Below, one piece after another: positions 51,992 through 61,695 of a stretch of 64,000 nucleotides of DNA. A program made the position numbers and the translations under genes. The stretch is taken from contig CAYVQF010000005.1 of NCBI GenBank assembly GCA_964454015.1, forward strand, positions 118,599 to 182,598. Direction: 5' to 3'. Within the stretch, counting starts at the first letter, position 1, and each line of letters begins with the position of its first letter. Source of the stretch: CAYVQF01 sp964454015 (GTDB lineage: Bacteria; Myxococcota_A; Bradymonadia; UBA4248). The notes under the pieces were generated by a model that saw only the letters and a program-made list of their open reading frames with translations, was not told the origin of the DNA and ran no database searches.

Positions 51992-52202
51992 GCCTGGGTT
52001 CCGTCAGGCCGCGGCCGATGAGGCTCGGACGGATGGAGTTCGATGGTGGGCTTGCGTTACGCCGGGACCGAGGCGTTTGACTCCATGGGGATGGCTTGGG
52101 TGTCGACATGGCTCGCCGCTGTAGCTAGACTGGGGCCTGGGCGTAGTTTTGGAGCGGGCCTGGCGAGTTTCTGAGTGAGTGTCTCTTTGGAGGAGCGTAC
52201 TT

Positions 52203-54095
52203 ATGTCTGAGGGGTGGGCGATGCGCAGCGGCATCTTGGCGTTGGCCGTTCTTGCAGTGAGCTGTGCGACGGAGGTGGATCCAGCAGATCCCGATATCAA
52301 CCGTCCGGACGGGTCGACGAACCTGTGCGAGGAAGTGAGCTGCGCCAGTCTCTGTTGTGGGGGGATATGCGTAGAGGCTCTGCGTGATTCCAACAACTGC
52401 GGGGGGTGCGGGGTCGTCTGTGGTGACGGCACGACCTGTGTGCGCGGCGTGTGCACGCCCACCTGTGAGGGGGGGCTGGTCTGCGGTGAACTGTGTGTGG
52501 ATGTGGCCAAGCATCATGAGCACTGTGGTGCCTGTGGGGTGCAGTGTGGCCCCCTCGAGGTGTGCTCGGAAGGTCGCTGTCGTGCGGGATGCAACCCAGG
52601 TCTGAACCCCTGTGCCGGTGCCTGTGTGGACATGAAGACGGACGCCAACAACTGTGGCGCTTGTGGCCAGCGTTGCGGGCCAGGCATGCTTTGTCGCGAC
52701 GGCGGCTGCGCGTGTGAGGCCGGTTTCAACGATTGTGACGGCAACGCGGCGAATGGATGTGAGGTCAGGGGGACCTGCGCGTGTACACCCAACGCGGTGC
52801 AGAGCTGTTATTCAGGGCGCGCCGAGACCATGGGTGTCGGGATCTGTCGGGCCGGAACCCAGCGCTGCAACGCCGAAGGCACGGCTTGGGGCAACTGTGA
52901 TGGACAGGTAACCCCGCGCATCGAGGTTTGCGGCAATGGTCTCGATGACAATTGCAACGGCGAGGTCGATGAAAACCCCGATGACGACGGGGATGGCTGG
53001 GGCGTCTGTGACGGCGATTGCTGCGATTCGTTGGCGACGGGCTGTGCCGTCGATCCGGCGAAGGTCAACCCCGGTGCTTTCGATTTCGTCGGGAATCATC
53101 TGGACGACGATTGCGATGGTGTCATCGACAATCCGCCCTCGCGGACGTGCAGCACGGCGACGCTGACCAGCGGCGTCACGGGAGAGGAGTTGGTCAAAGC
53201 GATGGATCTTTGCCAGTTTACGACGGCATCGGGAGACAAATGGGGGGTGCTGAGCGCTGAGCTGACCCGTTCCAATGGTGCGGGTCAACCCGACCAGCCC
53301 CAGGTGGGGGTTCTGCAGCGTTTTGGCGGGCGGATCCAACCACGGGCTGGCGCCAACTTGGCCGTGTTGTCCTCGGGGACGGCGCGGGGGGTGGGCGACT
53401 CGGGCTATGTCAACCCCACGACCCCTAGTTACAAAACGTCGAGCAGTGTGGCGGCGCCCGCGCGCTATGTGAATGCCCATGGCGGACGCTTGCAGACCAC
53501 GGCCGGTTGCCCTGCCGGGGATGCGAGCGCCGTCAACGACTCGGTGCGCCTCCGGGTTCGGATGCGCGTGCCGACGAACGCCGAGGGCTTCAAGTTCAAT
53601 TTCCGTTTCTTTTCGTCAGAGTATCCGAAGTATCTGTGCTCGCGTTACAACGACTTTTTCCTCTCCATCCTCGAGAGCCAGCACCCGAGTATCCCTGCAG
53701 ATGGGAACATCTCTTTCGACGCCAACAACAACCCCGTGTCGGTGAACAACGCCTTCTTCACCACGTGTGTGCCGCAGAATTGTGGCTATTCCCACGAGGG
53801 GACCGATATCAACAACGACGGCTGCCCGGACTCCTTGACCTGTCAGGGCGGCAAATGCGTGACTTCCTTTGGGGCCTGTCCTGATGGCGACGCCGACGTG
53901 CTGGCCTACACCTCTGACAAGAACCTGTCGGGCGGGACCTCATGGCTGACGACCCAAGCTCCTGTGGTTGCAGGGGAAATCATTACCCTCGATTTCCACA
54001 TTTGGGACACCTCGGACCACGTGCTCGATTCCGTGGTCATGCTCGACAATTTCGAGTGGCTCATCGAGCCGACCGAGGTCATCACCTACAACTGA
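52203..54095 (+). CDS. Cys-rich lipoprotein with metal-binding and choice-of-anchor-L domains
   Basis: A 630-aa protein from the ATG at 52203 (GGAGGAG seven bases upstream). A lipoprotein signal (AVLAVSCATE) leads to stigma-type Cys-rich repeats (~40-185, NNCGGCGVVCGDG, HHEHCGACGVQCGP). Then a MopE-like metal-binding segment (~215-300, EVCGNGLDDNCNGEVDENPD). The last ~330 residues are a choice-of-anchor-L-type domain (TSGVTGEELVKAMDLCQFTT, FNFRFFSSEYPKYLC, DFHIWDTSDHVLDSVVMLDN). It shares its repeat with the larger lipoprotein at 27 kb. A likely secreted or surface adhesin-like protein. Confidence 0.85.
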   Translation: MSEGWAMRSGILALAVLAVSCATEVDPADPDINRPDGSTNLCEEVSCASLCCGGICVEALRDSNNCGGCGVVCGDGTTCVRGVCTPTCEGGLVCGELCVDVAKHHEHCGACGVQCGPLEVCSEGRCRAGCNPGLNPCAGACVDMKTDANNCGACGQRCGPGMLCRDGGCACEAGFNDCDGNAANGCEVRGTCACTPNAVQSCYSGRAETMGVGICRAGTQRCNAEGTAWGNCDGQVTPRIEVCGNGLDDNCNGEVDENPDDDGDGWGVCDGDCCDSLATGCAVDPAKVNPGAFDFVGNHLDDDCDGVIDNPPSRTCSTATLTSGVTGEELVKAMDLCQFTTASGDKWGVLSAELTRSNGAGQPDQPQVGVLQRFGGRIQPRAGANLAVLSSGTARGVGDSGYVNPTTPSYKTSSSVAAPARYVNAHGGRLQTTAGCPAGDASAVNDSVRLRVRMRVPTNAEGFKFNFRFFSSEYPKYLCSRYNDFFLSILESQHPSIPADGNISFDANNNPVSVNNAFFTTCVPQNCGYSHEGTDINNDGCPDSLTCQGGKCVTSFGACPDGDADVLAYTSDKNLSGGTSWLTTQAPVVAGEIITLDFHIWDTSDHVLDSVVMLDNFEWLIEPTEVITYN

Positions 54096-54224
54096 TGTCT
54101 GCTCTGGTACCACGGGCCTGGGGCGTGCGCCGCATTGCGGCGGCTGGGACGGGGGCGGCGCGCTGGTGACTCCGGCCAAGCGGGCGCAGCCTCTCGGCTG
54201 GTCCCGGAGTGTCGTCTCGGTGCG

Positions 54225-56009
54225 CTATGGCACCGGGAGGGCGCAGCGGAAACCGACGAAATCGGGCCGGGCGAGCGCATCGAGGCGGCCCCGGTGCGTG
54301 GTGGTGATGTTCTCGGTGAAGTCGCGGAAAGATCCGCCACGGATGACGCGGCGTGAGGCGCTGGTTTCGCTCACCGGGTCGTTGCTGCCAATGCTCTGAT
54401 AGGCATCGGCCTCGTAGGTGTCGCGCACCCACTCGGCGACGTTGCCGGCGGCGTCGTGAATGCCATAGGCGGAGCGTCCGCTGGAGCGTTCACCGACGGC
54501 GGCGCTTCCGTTCTGCGCCTCAGGGCAATGGACGGTGTGGGCGATGCGGCAGCTAGGTTCGACGCCAAAGGCCTCCTGAGCGCTCCAGGGGTAGCTTCGA
54601 CCGTCGGTGCCGCGGGCAGCGGCCTCCCACTGCGCTTCCGTAGGGAGGTCACCGCCAGCCCATTGGCAGTAGGTCGCAGCGGCATGCCAGTTGAGGCAGT
54701 TCATGGGGTAGTCCGTGCGCCCGGGGGCGTCGAAGTTACAGGTGCTCTGCGCGTGATAGCTGCGGGCGTTGTCCGTGACGCTGGGGCGCGCAGCGAGCCC
54801 TGGTTTGGAGCAGACACCGCTCTCGACGCACTGTCTATAGGCGCCGACGGTGATCTCTGTGGCGTTGATGTGGAATGCCCGGGAGAGCGTCACCATTCGG
54901 GCCGGCTTGGTGTCGGCGTTGGCGTTGGGATCGCTGCTGCCCATGAGGAAATCCCCAGCGGGGACGAGGCAGATGCGCTGTCCGTCTTTCGCTGAGACCC
55001 GAGTACAGTCAGCGGTCTCGAGATCTTGACCGTTGGGTCCGGCGTGCTCCTCCAAGGTGGCCTCGAGGCGGTGGGAGGTCAGCCCGATGAGGTTGAGGCG
55101 AATGGAGACGGGTTGGAAGCCAGCTTTGGTGACGCGAATCATTTTCGTGGTCTGGGGGACCCGAAAAGTGGCGGACTGTTGCTTCTGGGTTTTCCCCACG
55201 AGCTCATCGTCGGCGTAGACCTCTGCCTGGTCGACGTTGGTGCGCAGCTCGAGGTCGACCCAAAGTGGCTGGAGCTTGACGTTGGAGATGGCCGTGTTGA
55301 CGTCGGCGCTGAGGGTGACCGTGCGCTTGTCCGAGGCGTAGCCCTCGGCGAGGATTTCGACGCTGACCGCGCCCAGGGGGAGGTTGAAGAAGAGCCCCGG
55401 TGCGTGTCCCACTTCGGTCCCATTGACGCTGACCCGCGCTGGGCTGGGCTGGACGTCGTAGACTTCCAGACGGCCGCCCAGGGCGCTGACTTGGCCGCCG
55501 CGGCGGCGGACGACCGTCGGCGAGGTCAGGAAGCGCTGCGCCAAGTCATCGATGGCGATCCTAGCGGCGGCGTTCATCGAGCCGGCTTCGGAGACGAGCT
55601 GGGTGTCGGCGTGGAGCCGCTGGTTGGCTTTTGGCTCCCAGACGTCGATGGAGACGAGGTACTCTTTTTTGTTGAGTTCTTCGATGGAAAAGGCCACGGC
55701 CCACTCGGCATAAGTGCGGCGAGCCGCCGTGAGTTGGGCGTCGCGCAGATCTGCCGCCGAGACGCCAACCTGGGTGCGCGAGTCTTGAAAGAGGGCGTCC
55801 GTTTCTTGATCGCCGAGGAAGGTGAAACCGCCCGCCGCGGAGAGCCGGGCCTCAAACATCCTGACGCCAGCGTTGATGGCCTTGACGGCATCGGCGTTGC
55901 CTGCCGGTGGCAGGAGGACGATGGTGATTTTCTCGTCGTCTTGGGCGTGAGCCGCCATGGGGACGAGGAAAATGACGAGCAAGGCAAGTGAGAAGAGGCG
56001 AGATTTCAT
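54225..56009 (-). CDS. PEGA-FGE-sulfatase-type secreted protein
   Basis: A 594-aa protein from the ATG at 56007-56009, with signal peptide MKSRLFSLALLVIFLVPMAA. An N-terminal region (~25-180, VLLPPAGNADAVKAINAGVR) resembles CsgG/TolB-like accessory domains. PEGA-type repeats follow (~200-330, RVSVNGTEVGHAPGLFFNLP). The C-terminal ~240 residues are an FGE-sulfatase domain: LVPAGDFLMGSSDPN, ATEITVGAYRQCVESG, LPTEAQWEAAARGTDG, AAGNVAEWVRDTYEA and RRVIRGGSFRDF. True formylglycine enzymes need two catalytic Cys near the end, which I do not see here, so it is probably a ligand-binding relative. Confidence 0.85.
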   Translation of the reverse strand: MKSRLFSLALLVIFLVPMAAHAQDDEKITIVLLPPAGNADAVKAINAGVRMFEARLSAAGGFTFLGDQETDALFQDSRTQVGVSAADLRDAQLTAARRTYAEWAVAFSIEELNKKEYLVSIDVWEPKANQRLHADTQLVSEAGSMNAAARIAIDDLAQRFLTSPTVVRRRGGQVSALGGRLEVYDVQPSPARVSVNGTEVGHAPGLFFNLPLGAVSVEILAEGYASDKRTVTLSADVNTAISNVKLQPLWVDLELRTNVDQAEVYADDELVGKTQKQQSATFRVPQTTKMIRVTKAGFQPVSIRLNLIGLTSHRLEATLEEHAGPNGQDLETADCTRVSAKDGQRICLVPAGDFLMGSSDPNANADTKPARMVTLSRAFHINATEITVGAYRQCVESGVCSKPGLAARPSVTDNARSYHAQSTCNFDAPGRTDYPMNCLNWHAAATYCQWAGGDLPTEAQWEAAARGTDGRSYPWSAQEAFGVEPSCRIAHTVHCPEAQNGSAAVGERSSGRSAYGIHDAAGNVAEWVRDTYEADAYQSIGSNDPVSETSASRRVIRGGSFRDFTENITTTHRGRLDALARPDFVGFRCALPVP

Positions 56010-56080
56010 CGTTTTAATCAGCGGTTGAGGTTGGATGTCGAAGCGGGCTTGGGGTGAGTGGTGGCGTGGCATATGCGCGG

Positions 56081-56977
56081 TCATCGCGTGAGCGCACCGA
56101 GCTCTGCGCTGAGATCGTCGAGTCCTCTGATGGCGCGACATTCCGCGGCGCAGTGTGCGCAGAAGGCTTCCTGCCAGGTGGCGTCGAAGGTGGTGTTGAT
56201 GGCCTCGATGCGGTGCAGATCAGCGCCGGCCATCATGGTGTTCCATTGGCTGCGGAAAGCATGGCAGGCGTTTTGTCCGTGCCGTGCCAGGGCCAACTCA
56301 GCGGCGTCGGTGCCGCGGAATTTGATGATGAAGGCGGCGAGCTCTGCCGTCGTTGGCGATTTCATTTCATCGAGGAGGCGCAGGGCGACGACGCCATCGA
56401 GCATGGCGAAGCTGAGGCGCTGTCGCACTTCGCGCCCGTCGAGGTTGGCGATGACCTCAGCCTGAGGGGCAGCGCTCTGCAGCCGCTCGAGCTCAGCGCC
56501 TGAGGCGATGATGAAGCGGCCATCATCATCGGTGCGGCGCTGGATCTCGACGCCTCCCGCGACGACGCGCACCAAGACGCCCTTGCGGGGAAAGCGGAGG
56601 CAGTCGGTGTAGGAGTCGCCCTTGGCCCCTAGCGTGTTGGAGTGCTTGATGTCGCTCGGCTTCTTGATGGTGTAGAGGGGAGAGTAGGTGACGGAGTAGT
56701 CATCGTCGTCGTCCCAGGCGTTGGGATCTGCCGCGTCATTGCCGAAGTGATACTCGACGCAGCCATGTATCAAGACCTGACCTTCGATCCCGTTGGGGGT
56801 GACGTCGGGCTCCAGGATGAGATCGAACTGACCAGTACGTTCGATTTCACCGCGCATGTAGCTGCCATCACTCCAGCCAGCACAGGCCGTCGCGGTGAGG
56901 GAGAGGGCCAGTGCGAACAGCAGCGTTGGGATGGAAGCATGGCGAGAAGCGATCTGGCGCAAAACGGGACGAGGCAT
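56081..56977 (-). CDS. Hypothetical lipoprotein
   Basis: A 298-aa protein with a lipoprotein signal (LFALALSLTATACAGW). GGGAG lies nine bases before the ATG. The mature protein is acidic, with a DDDDD patch (~88-95), two His/Cys-containing segments (GCVEYHFGNDAAD; AFCAHCAAECRAI) and helical C-terminus. Its stop is 71 bp upstream of the PEGA-FGE start on the same strand, so they are probably co-transcribed. No family recognised. Confidence 0.65.
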   Translation of the reverse strand: MPRPVLRQIASRHASIPTLLFALALSLTATACAGWSDGSYMRGEIERTGQFDLILEPDVTPNGIEGQVLIHGCVEYHFGNDAADPNAWDDDDDYSVTYSPLYTIKKPSDIKHSNTLGAKGDSYTDCLRFPRKGVLVRVVAGGVEIQRRTDDDGRFIIASGAELERLQSAAPQAEVIANLDGREVRQRLSFAMLDGVVALRLLDEMKSPTTAELAAFIIKFRGTDAAELALARHGQNACHAFRSQWNTMMAGADLHRIEAINTTFDATWQEAFCAHCAAECRAIRGLDDLSAELGALTR

Positions 56978-57355
56978 GACAGGGAACTCCCAAGAATGAG
57001 ACGGAAGGAATCCAACGCGACGGTGCCATCAGGGGCCAAAACCACCACCAGGCCGAGTTTAGCGTGAATGCGCGCATGTTGTCACGGGCCGCTGCCACAG
57101 GGACAGGCGCTGGTGAGGCCATGGACGTTGCATCAGGCGGGCTATTCAAGGAGAGGGTGTGGGCCGCCAGGGGGGGGCTGGCCTCAAGCGGCGCTGAGCA
57201 GCAATTGACAGTACCTAGACGGCTCGCCTATACTCGAGCGAGCGTGGCAATGAGCCGTCTGTGAGTGTTTGCAGGCGAGGTGTGTGGTGCCTGGTGCTTT
57301 GGCGATGCAGAAGGTTGCCTGTTGCCTGAGCGAAGGAGCTCGAGGAGGTGAGGTC
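56978..57355. other. Divergent intergenic region
   Basis: About 380 bases between divergent lipoprotein genes. It holds a strong plus-strand promoter (57205-57234), a GGGGGGGG run near 57172, and otherwise no gene I can support. Confidence 0.55.
57205..57234 (+). promoter_or_regulatory. Sigma-70-type promoter of the ASH-repeat VWA gene
   Basis: A perfect TTGACA (57205-57210), 18-nt spacer, TATACT (57229-57234). It leaves a leader of ~115 nt before the ATG at 57356. Confidence 0.6.
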
Positions 57356-60300
57356 ATGGTGAGGGCGAATCTACTGCGATCCGTCGCGCAATTGGCAGTA
57401 CTGTCATTGGTGGTGCTGTGGGCGGGCTGTGATGACTCGGGCGGGCAGTATGCCGAGGGTGGGGACGCGCGGATGAACGTCACCCCCCTCGCCCTCAGCT
57501 TCCCGCAGCTCGAGGTTGGGCAACGCCACGAAGAGGTGGTCTATGTTCGCAACGATGGCAACTCGCCCTTGGTTTTGCCCTATACGCGCTACACGCTGAT
57601 TCCGGCGAGCGCTCCCTTTTTGTTCAGCTATGTGAAGGTGGATGGGGTGGTGACGGATACCATCCCGGGTGGGGCGCAAGGCGAGATCGTGGTGACCTAC
57701 CTGGCTGAAGATGACCGCCAGCATCAGGCGACCCTGCGCTTGGAGGCCAGCAACGGTGACCGGGCGGATATCACGCTGAACACAGTGCGGCCTGCGCCCA
57801 TCCTGTCGGTGGATCCCAACCCCATCGTCTTCTCGAGCGCACGCCCCAACACGGAGTCTCGGCAGACGGCGGCGGTGCGGAACGCCGGGACCGCACGTCT
57901 GACCATTGAGAGCGTCCTCTTCTCACCGGGGAATACCACTGATTTTTCCGTGATCAGTGGTCTGCCGACCAGCCCGAGATCGCTGTTGCCGGGAGAGAGC
58001 TTCGAGATAGAGATCGCTTACGTACCGACGGGTGATCACAACGTACGCGACGTCTCCCATTTGCTCTTCGACAGTGACAGCGGCGGCACCATGGGCCGGA
58101 TGAGCATTGAGATCATTGGCATGGTGGCTGGACCGCGCATCGAGGTAGAGCCGGCCATCGTCGATTTTGGTGCCGTGGATAGTGGTCAAACGGAGCAGCG
58201 CAATGTCTATGTGCGCAACGTTGGTGAGGAGACGCTCGAGGTCCACGGCATTTACCTCGACTTCACCTCCTCCAATGAGTTCAGCTATGGTGGCGTGACG
58301 GAGCTTGCGCTGGAGCCGGGTGAGCAGCATGCGGTGAGCGTGTCCTACAGCCCGGCGAACTCCGGGATCGACACGGGTTACTTGGTCTTTGAGAGCAATG
58401 ATCCGCTGGCACCAGGGGTGCGGGCGGCTTTGGTGGGTGCGTGGGCCGGTCCGGTCATGGATCTGCGCCCCACCTTGCTTGATTTTGGCCAAGTCGCGGC
58501 ACGGGTGACGAAGACGCTGTCTTTTGAAATTTACAATGACGGCACCCGGCCGCTGACGGTCAATGAGATGGCATTCGTGAGCGGCCCTAGCGGGCTACTG
58601 AGCTACGCCGTGGAAGCTGGCTTGGTGCCACCCTTCACGGTGCCGGCTCAGGGCAAAAGGCGGGTCGCGGTGACCTTTGCCCCGACGGAAGAGCTGCCCC
58701 TGTCGACGGCCCAGCTCGAGGTGCGCTCCAATGACCCCGAGCGACCCAACCAGCGCGTCAATCTCCGCATGATCGGCCTGGCCACGGGCAAGTGCGAGAT
58801 CGAGTTGGTGCCCCGAAACCTCAACTTTGGTTTGGTTCCAGGCGGCTACGAGAAGGATCTGCCCATCCTCGTGCGCAACAAGGGCGCTGCCCCCTGTGCG
58901 GTGAACGGCGTGCAGCTCAAGGTCGACTTTTTCAATATTTTCTATCCCAACCCCTTCAAAGTGGCGGCGTCTCCCTTTAGTCCTTTTCAACTGCAGCCCG
59001 GCGAGAGCCGCTTGGTCGATTTCAACTTCAAGCCCTATCGGGGCGAGATCGAGGAGTTTGCTGCGCAGGCCGTCTTCAACGTCTCTGATCCCCTCAACAA
59101 CCTGACCAATATCACCTGCGCTAGCGCGAGCATGGGTTTGCCCGGTATGGGGGGCTGCTCCTTTGGCGTTGGTCAGCCCGGCAATTGCTGGGCTTGCCTG
59201 ACGGGTTCTACGGGTGATCCTGCGATTGCGACGGTCCCGAACGAAGTGAACTTTGGCTTGGTGACCCTGGGCTGTGCCAGCCAAGCCCAGCGACTGCGGA
59301 TCTACAACAAGGGGACGGCTCCGACAGACATCACAGGCCTCGCCCTTGGCTCAGGGTGTGCGCCCAAGTTCACCATGCGGGGGGTGCCGCCTCTGCCCAA
59401 GACCTTGAGCCCCGGGACCTACATCGAGGTCGAGCTCACCTATCGGCCCAGCGAAGCGGTTGAAGATGCGTGTGTTTTGGATGTTACTGCGTCTACTGAG
59501 TCTTTGAGTGTGCCCATTGAAGGCACAGGGACCACCGATGAGAATGGGGTGGACGTGTTCAACCAGGTTTCGGGGCGTCAAGTGGACGTTCTCTTTGTCG
59601 TCGATTCGTCGGGGTCCATGGGGCCAGACCAGCAGAACTTGGCGAACAACTTCGACACCTTCATTCAAATGGCCTCGAACTGGGGCGTCGATTTCCAGTT
59701 GGGGGTGACCACAATGGATGACGCCGATGAGGGGCGCCTGCAGTCCCGCAAAGGCCACCCGCGGATCATTGCCAGTGAGGTGTTGAGTGCGGCGCAGGTC
59801 GCTGCGGCTTTCAAAGAGAACATCAAGGTCGGCACGAGCGGCTCTGCCACCGAGCGGGGCCTGAAGGCGGCGGAATCGGCCCTGAGTCCCCCGATCATCA
59901 CGGCGAATGTCCCCGGGGATTGCCCCAGTGGCTCTACGGCTTGTGCAGAGCCCTATTCGTGCGATACCTGGGATGGGACCTGCGGTGGCTATAACGCGAA
60001 GTTCCTGCGTGAGGACGCGTCGTTGGAGATCATTTTGGTCAGCGATGAGGTGGATCAGTCGCCAGCCCCAGTGGACTACTACGTTGATTTCTTCAAAAAT
60101 ATAAAAGGCTTCCGTAATGATACCATGATGCACGTCAATGTCATCGTCGGTTGGCTGAACGACTCGGGCAGCTGCGACATGAGTGGCTTCAACCGCTACA
60201 AAGAGGTGGCCAACCGCACTGGGGGGCGCGTGGAGTCGTTGTGCGGCAATTTTGCGGCAGGATTGGCAGCCATTGGTGACAGCGCCTTTGGTTTGCGCGT

Positions 60301-60478
60301 CCAGTTCTTCTTGAGTCGGGTTCCTGTTCCGGCGACGATTCAGGTGCGGGTCAACAACGTGCAGCAAAGCACGGGCTGGACCTTTGATGCGCCGTCGAAT
60401 GCCATCATTTTCGACGCGGCGAACGTGCCACCCGAGAACGCCGTCATCCGCGTCAACTATAAGGCGGCTTGCTTCTGA
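57356..60478 (+). CDS. Choice-of-anchor-D (ASH) repeat lipoprotein with VWA domain
   Basis: A 1040-aa protein from the ATG at 57356, preceded by GAGGTGAGG. The lipoprotein signal is LSLVVLWAGCDD. About six ASH/choice-of-anchor-D beta-sandwich repeats (~25-770) each contain the pattern LxFGxVxxG...LxVxNxGxxxLxV..., for example VDFGAVDSGQTEQRNVYVRN and LLDFGQVAARVTKTLSFEIY. A VWA domain (~775-960) has an intact metal site DSSGSMGP plus LGVTTMDDADEGRL and ILVSDEVDQS. A C-terminal beta domain (~965-1040) ends with a Cys. It is probably a large adhesive surface lipoprotein. Confidence 0.88.
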   Translation: MVRANLLRSVAQLAVLSLVVLWAGCDDSGGQYAEGGDARMNVTPLALSFPQLEVGQRHEEVVYVRNDGNSPLVLPYTRYTLIPASAPFLFSYVKVDGVVTDTIPGGAQGEIVVTYLAEDDRQHQATLRLEASNGDRADITLNTVRPAPILSVDPNPIVFSSARPNTESRQTAAVRNAGTARLTIESVLFSPGNTTDFSVISGLPTSPRSLLPGESFEIEIAYVPTGDHNVRDVSHLLFDSDSGGTMGRMSIEIIGMVAGPRIEVEPAIVDFGAVDSGQTEQRNVYVRNVGEETLEVHGIYLDFTSSNEFSYGGVTELALEPGEQHAVSVSYSPANSGIDTGYLVFESNDPLAPGVRAALVGAWAGPVMDLRPTLLDFGQVAARVTKTLSFEIYNDGTRPLTVNEMAFVSGPSGLLSYAVEAGLVPPFTVPAQGKRRVAVTFAPTEELPLSTAQLEVRSNDPERPNQRVNLRMIGLATGKCEIELVPRNLNFGLVPGGYEKDLPILVRNKGAAPCAVNGVQLKVDFFNIFYPNPFKVAASPFSPFQLQPGESRLVDFNFKPYRGEIEEFAAQAVFNVSDPLNNLTNITCASASMGLPGMGGCSFGVGQPGNCWACLTGSTGDPAIATVPNEVNFGLVTLGCASQAQRLRIYNKGTAPTDITGLALGSGCAPKFTMRGVPPLPKTLSPGTYIEVELTYRPSEAVEDACVLDVTASTESLSVPIEGTGTTDENGVDVFNQVSGRQVDVLFVVDSSGSMGPDQQNLANNFDTFIQMASNWGVDFQLGVTTMDDADEGRLQSRKGHPRIIASEVLSAAQVAAAFKENIKVGTSGSATERGLKAAESALSPPIITANVPGDCPSGSTACAEPYSCDTWDGTCGGYNAKFLREDASLEIILVSDEVDQSPAPVDYYVDFFKNIKGFRNDTMMHVNVIVGWLNDSGSCDMSGFNRYKEVANRTGGRVESLCGNFAAGLAAIGDSAFGLRVQFFLSRVPVPATIQVRVNNVQQSTGWTFDAPSNAIIFDAANVPPENAVIRVNYKAACF

Positions 60479-60580
60479 AGCCTGACATCGGTGACCTTGC
60501 CGGGGGGCGCGGCACGTTCCTCTCTGTGCGGCAGTGGCGCCGGCAGCGTGGGGTGCCGAATTCGGCAGGATCTGGTGGTC

Positions 60581-61600
60581 ATGGAAGAGGTGAAGGTTGT
60601 ACCCCTGGCGTTTATCCCTCCGCCGCTCTACGAAGGGGTGCTGGTGGCGCAGACGGCGGAGCCTGCGGGTGAGCTGACATTGCGGGGCGAACACTTCACT
60701 TTGCGCCGGGGGCGGAAGGTGACGACCCTCGACCTGTCCGAGCGCTTTGGGGCCATGTTGAGCCACAGCGAGGTAGAGGGTTCGCCTGAAGAAGTGTGGC
60801 TACATCTGGAGCTACGCCAGCAGCAGGCGCGGGGGTGGGCGCGCATCGGTCTGACTTCGCGAGCCCGTACCTTGGGTGCGGGTGTTCGGGACACGGTCAT
60901 GATGCGCCGCAGCTTTGCCCGGCTCTCCGAACGGGAGATGTTGCAAGTGCTGGGGCGGGTTCACGGGGCGATGCTGGTGCAGGGCGAGGTGAGGTGGGGG
61001 TTGGAAGGGCTGAGCTCGGCCGGGGCGATGCCCCAGGGGGATGCTGCAGGGGTCATGGCTCATTTTCGACCCAAGCACATTCAGATCGGCGTTGAAGATG
61101 AGACGCTGGTGGTGCGCCAGCACTGGTTTTTGGGCAAGGGGGCCTACCTCTTCCCCCTATGGGTGCTGTTCTGTGCGACCGTGGTGCTGAGCGGGGCCCT
61201 CATTGGGGCGAGCGGCTCCCCCTATGTGGGGCATTTGGCGCTGAGTTTGGGCGTGGTTGTGGCCGCGCTCGCTTGGACGGGGCTGCGACAGACCCTCCGA
61301 GTGGACAGTCACATGTTGCGGGTCTTGCGTTTCTGGGGTTTCTGGGAGCCAGCCTATGCACGCCATCGCATCGACCAGCTCTACTGTGTGGAAAACCAAC
61401 CGAACGCTCTGCGCTATGCCATGACTTTCTCGGTGAAGGCTCAATTGCGTGACCTGCCGGCGCCAGTGACTTTGCTCTCGGGTTTGGCCACGGCCGAGGA
61501 AGCACTCTTCATCGAGAAGAGCGTGGAGCGCTACCTCGGCATCGAGGATCTTCCGGTGGATGGAGAGATAGCGCTGCCGGTGCGGCCTTTGTCCGGATGA
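60581..61600 (+). CDS. Hypothetical two-helix membrane protein
   Basis: A 339-aa protein from the ATG at 60581 (MEEVKVVPLAFIPPPLYEGV). A cytosolic N-terminal half (~1-195) with an Arg-rich repeat region (ELRQQQARGWARIGLTSRAR) is followed by two adjacent membrane helices (~200-220 and ~230-250, LFPLWVLFCATVVLSGALIG; LALSLGVVVAALAWTG) and a C-terminal bPH2-like beta segment (~255-339, LRVDSHMLRVLRFWGFWEPA). It starts 100 bp after the ASH-VWA gene and may be its partner. No function assigned. Confidence 0.6.
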   Translation: MEEVKVVPLAFIPPPLYEGVLVAQTAEPAGELTLRGEHFTLRRGRKVTTLDLSERFGAMLSHSEVEGSPEEVWLHLELRQQQARGWARIGLTSRARTLGAGVRDTVMMRRSFARLSEREMLQVLGRVHGAMLVQGEVRWGLEGLSSAGAMPQGDAAGVMAHFRPKHIQIGVEDETLVVRQHWFLGKGAYLFPLWVLFCATVVLSGALIGASGSPYVGHLALSLGVVVAALAWTGLRQTLRVDSHMLRVLRFWGFWEPAYARHRIDQLYCVENQPNALRYAMTFSVKAQLRDLPAPVTLLSGLATAEEALFIEKSVERYLGIEDLPVDGEIALPVRPLSG

Positions 61601-61695
61601 GGGGTGGGAAGAACGGGAGCAGGCCTCAAGGCGTGGGGGGGGCTGCTGCAGATGGCAGCGCGCGCCCGGTGACCTGCGCAGGGGAAGTGAGAAGC

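Noticed and set aside
54225..56009. True formylglycine-generating enzyme
   Set aside because: The FGE-type fold is present, but the catalytic Cys pair is not seen and it carries PEGA repeats, so a binding role is more likely.
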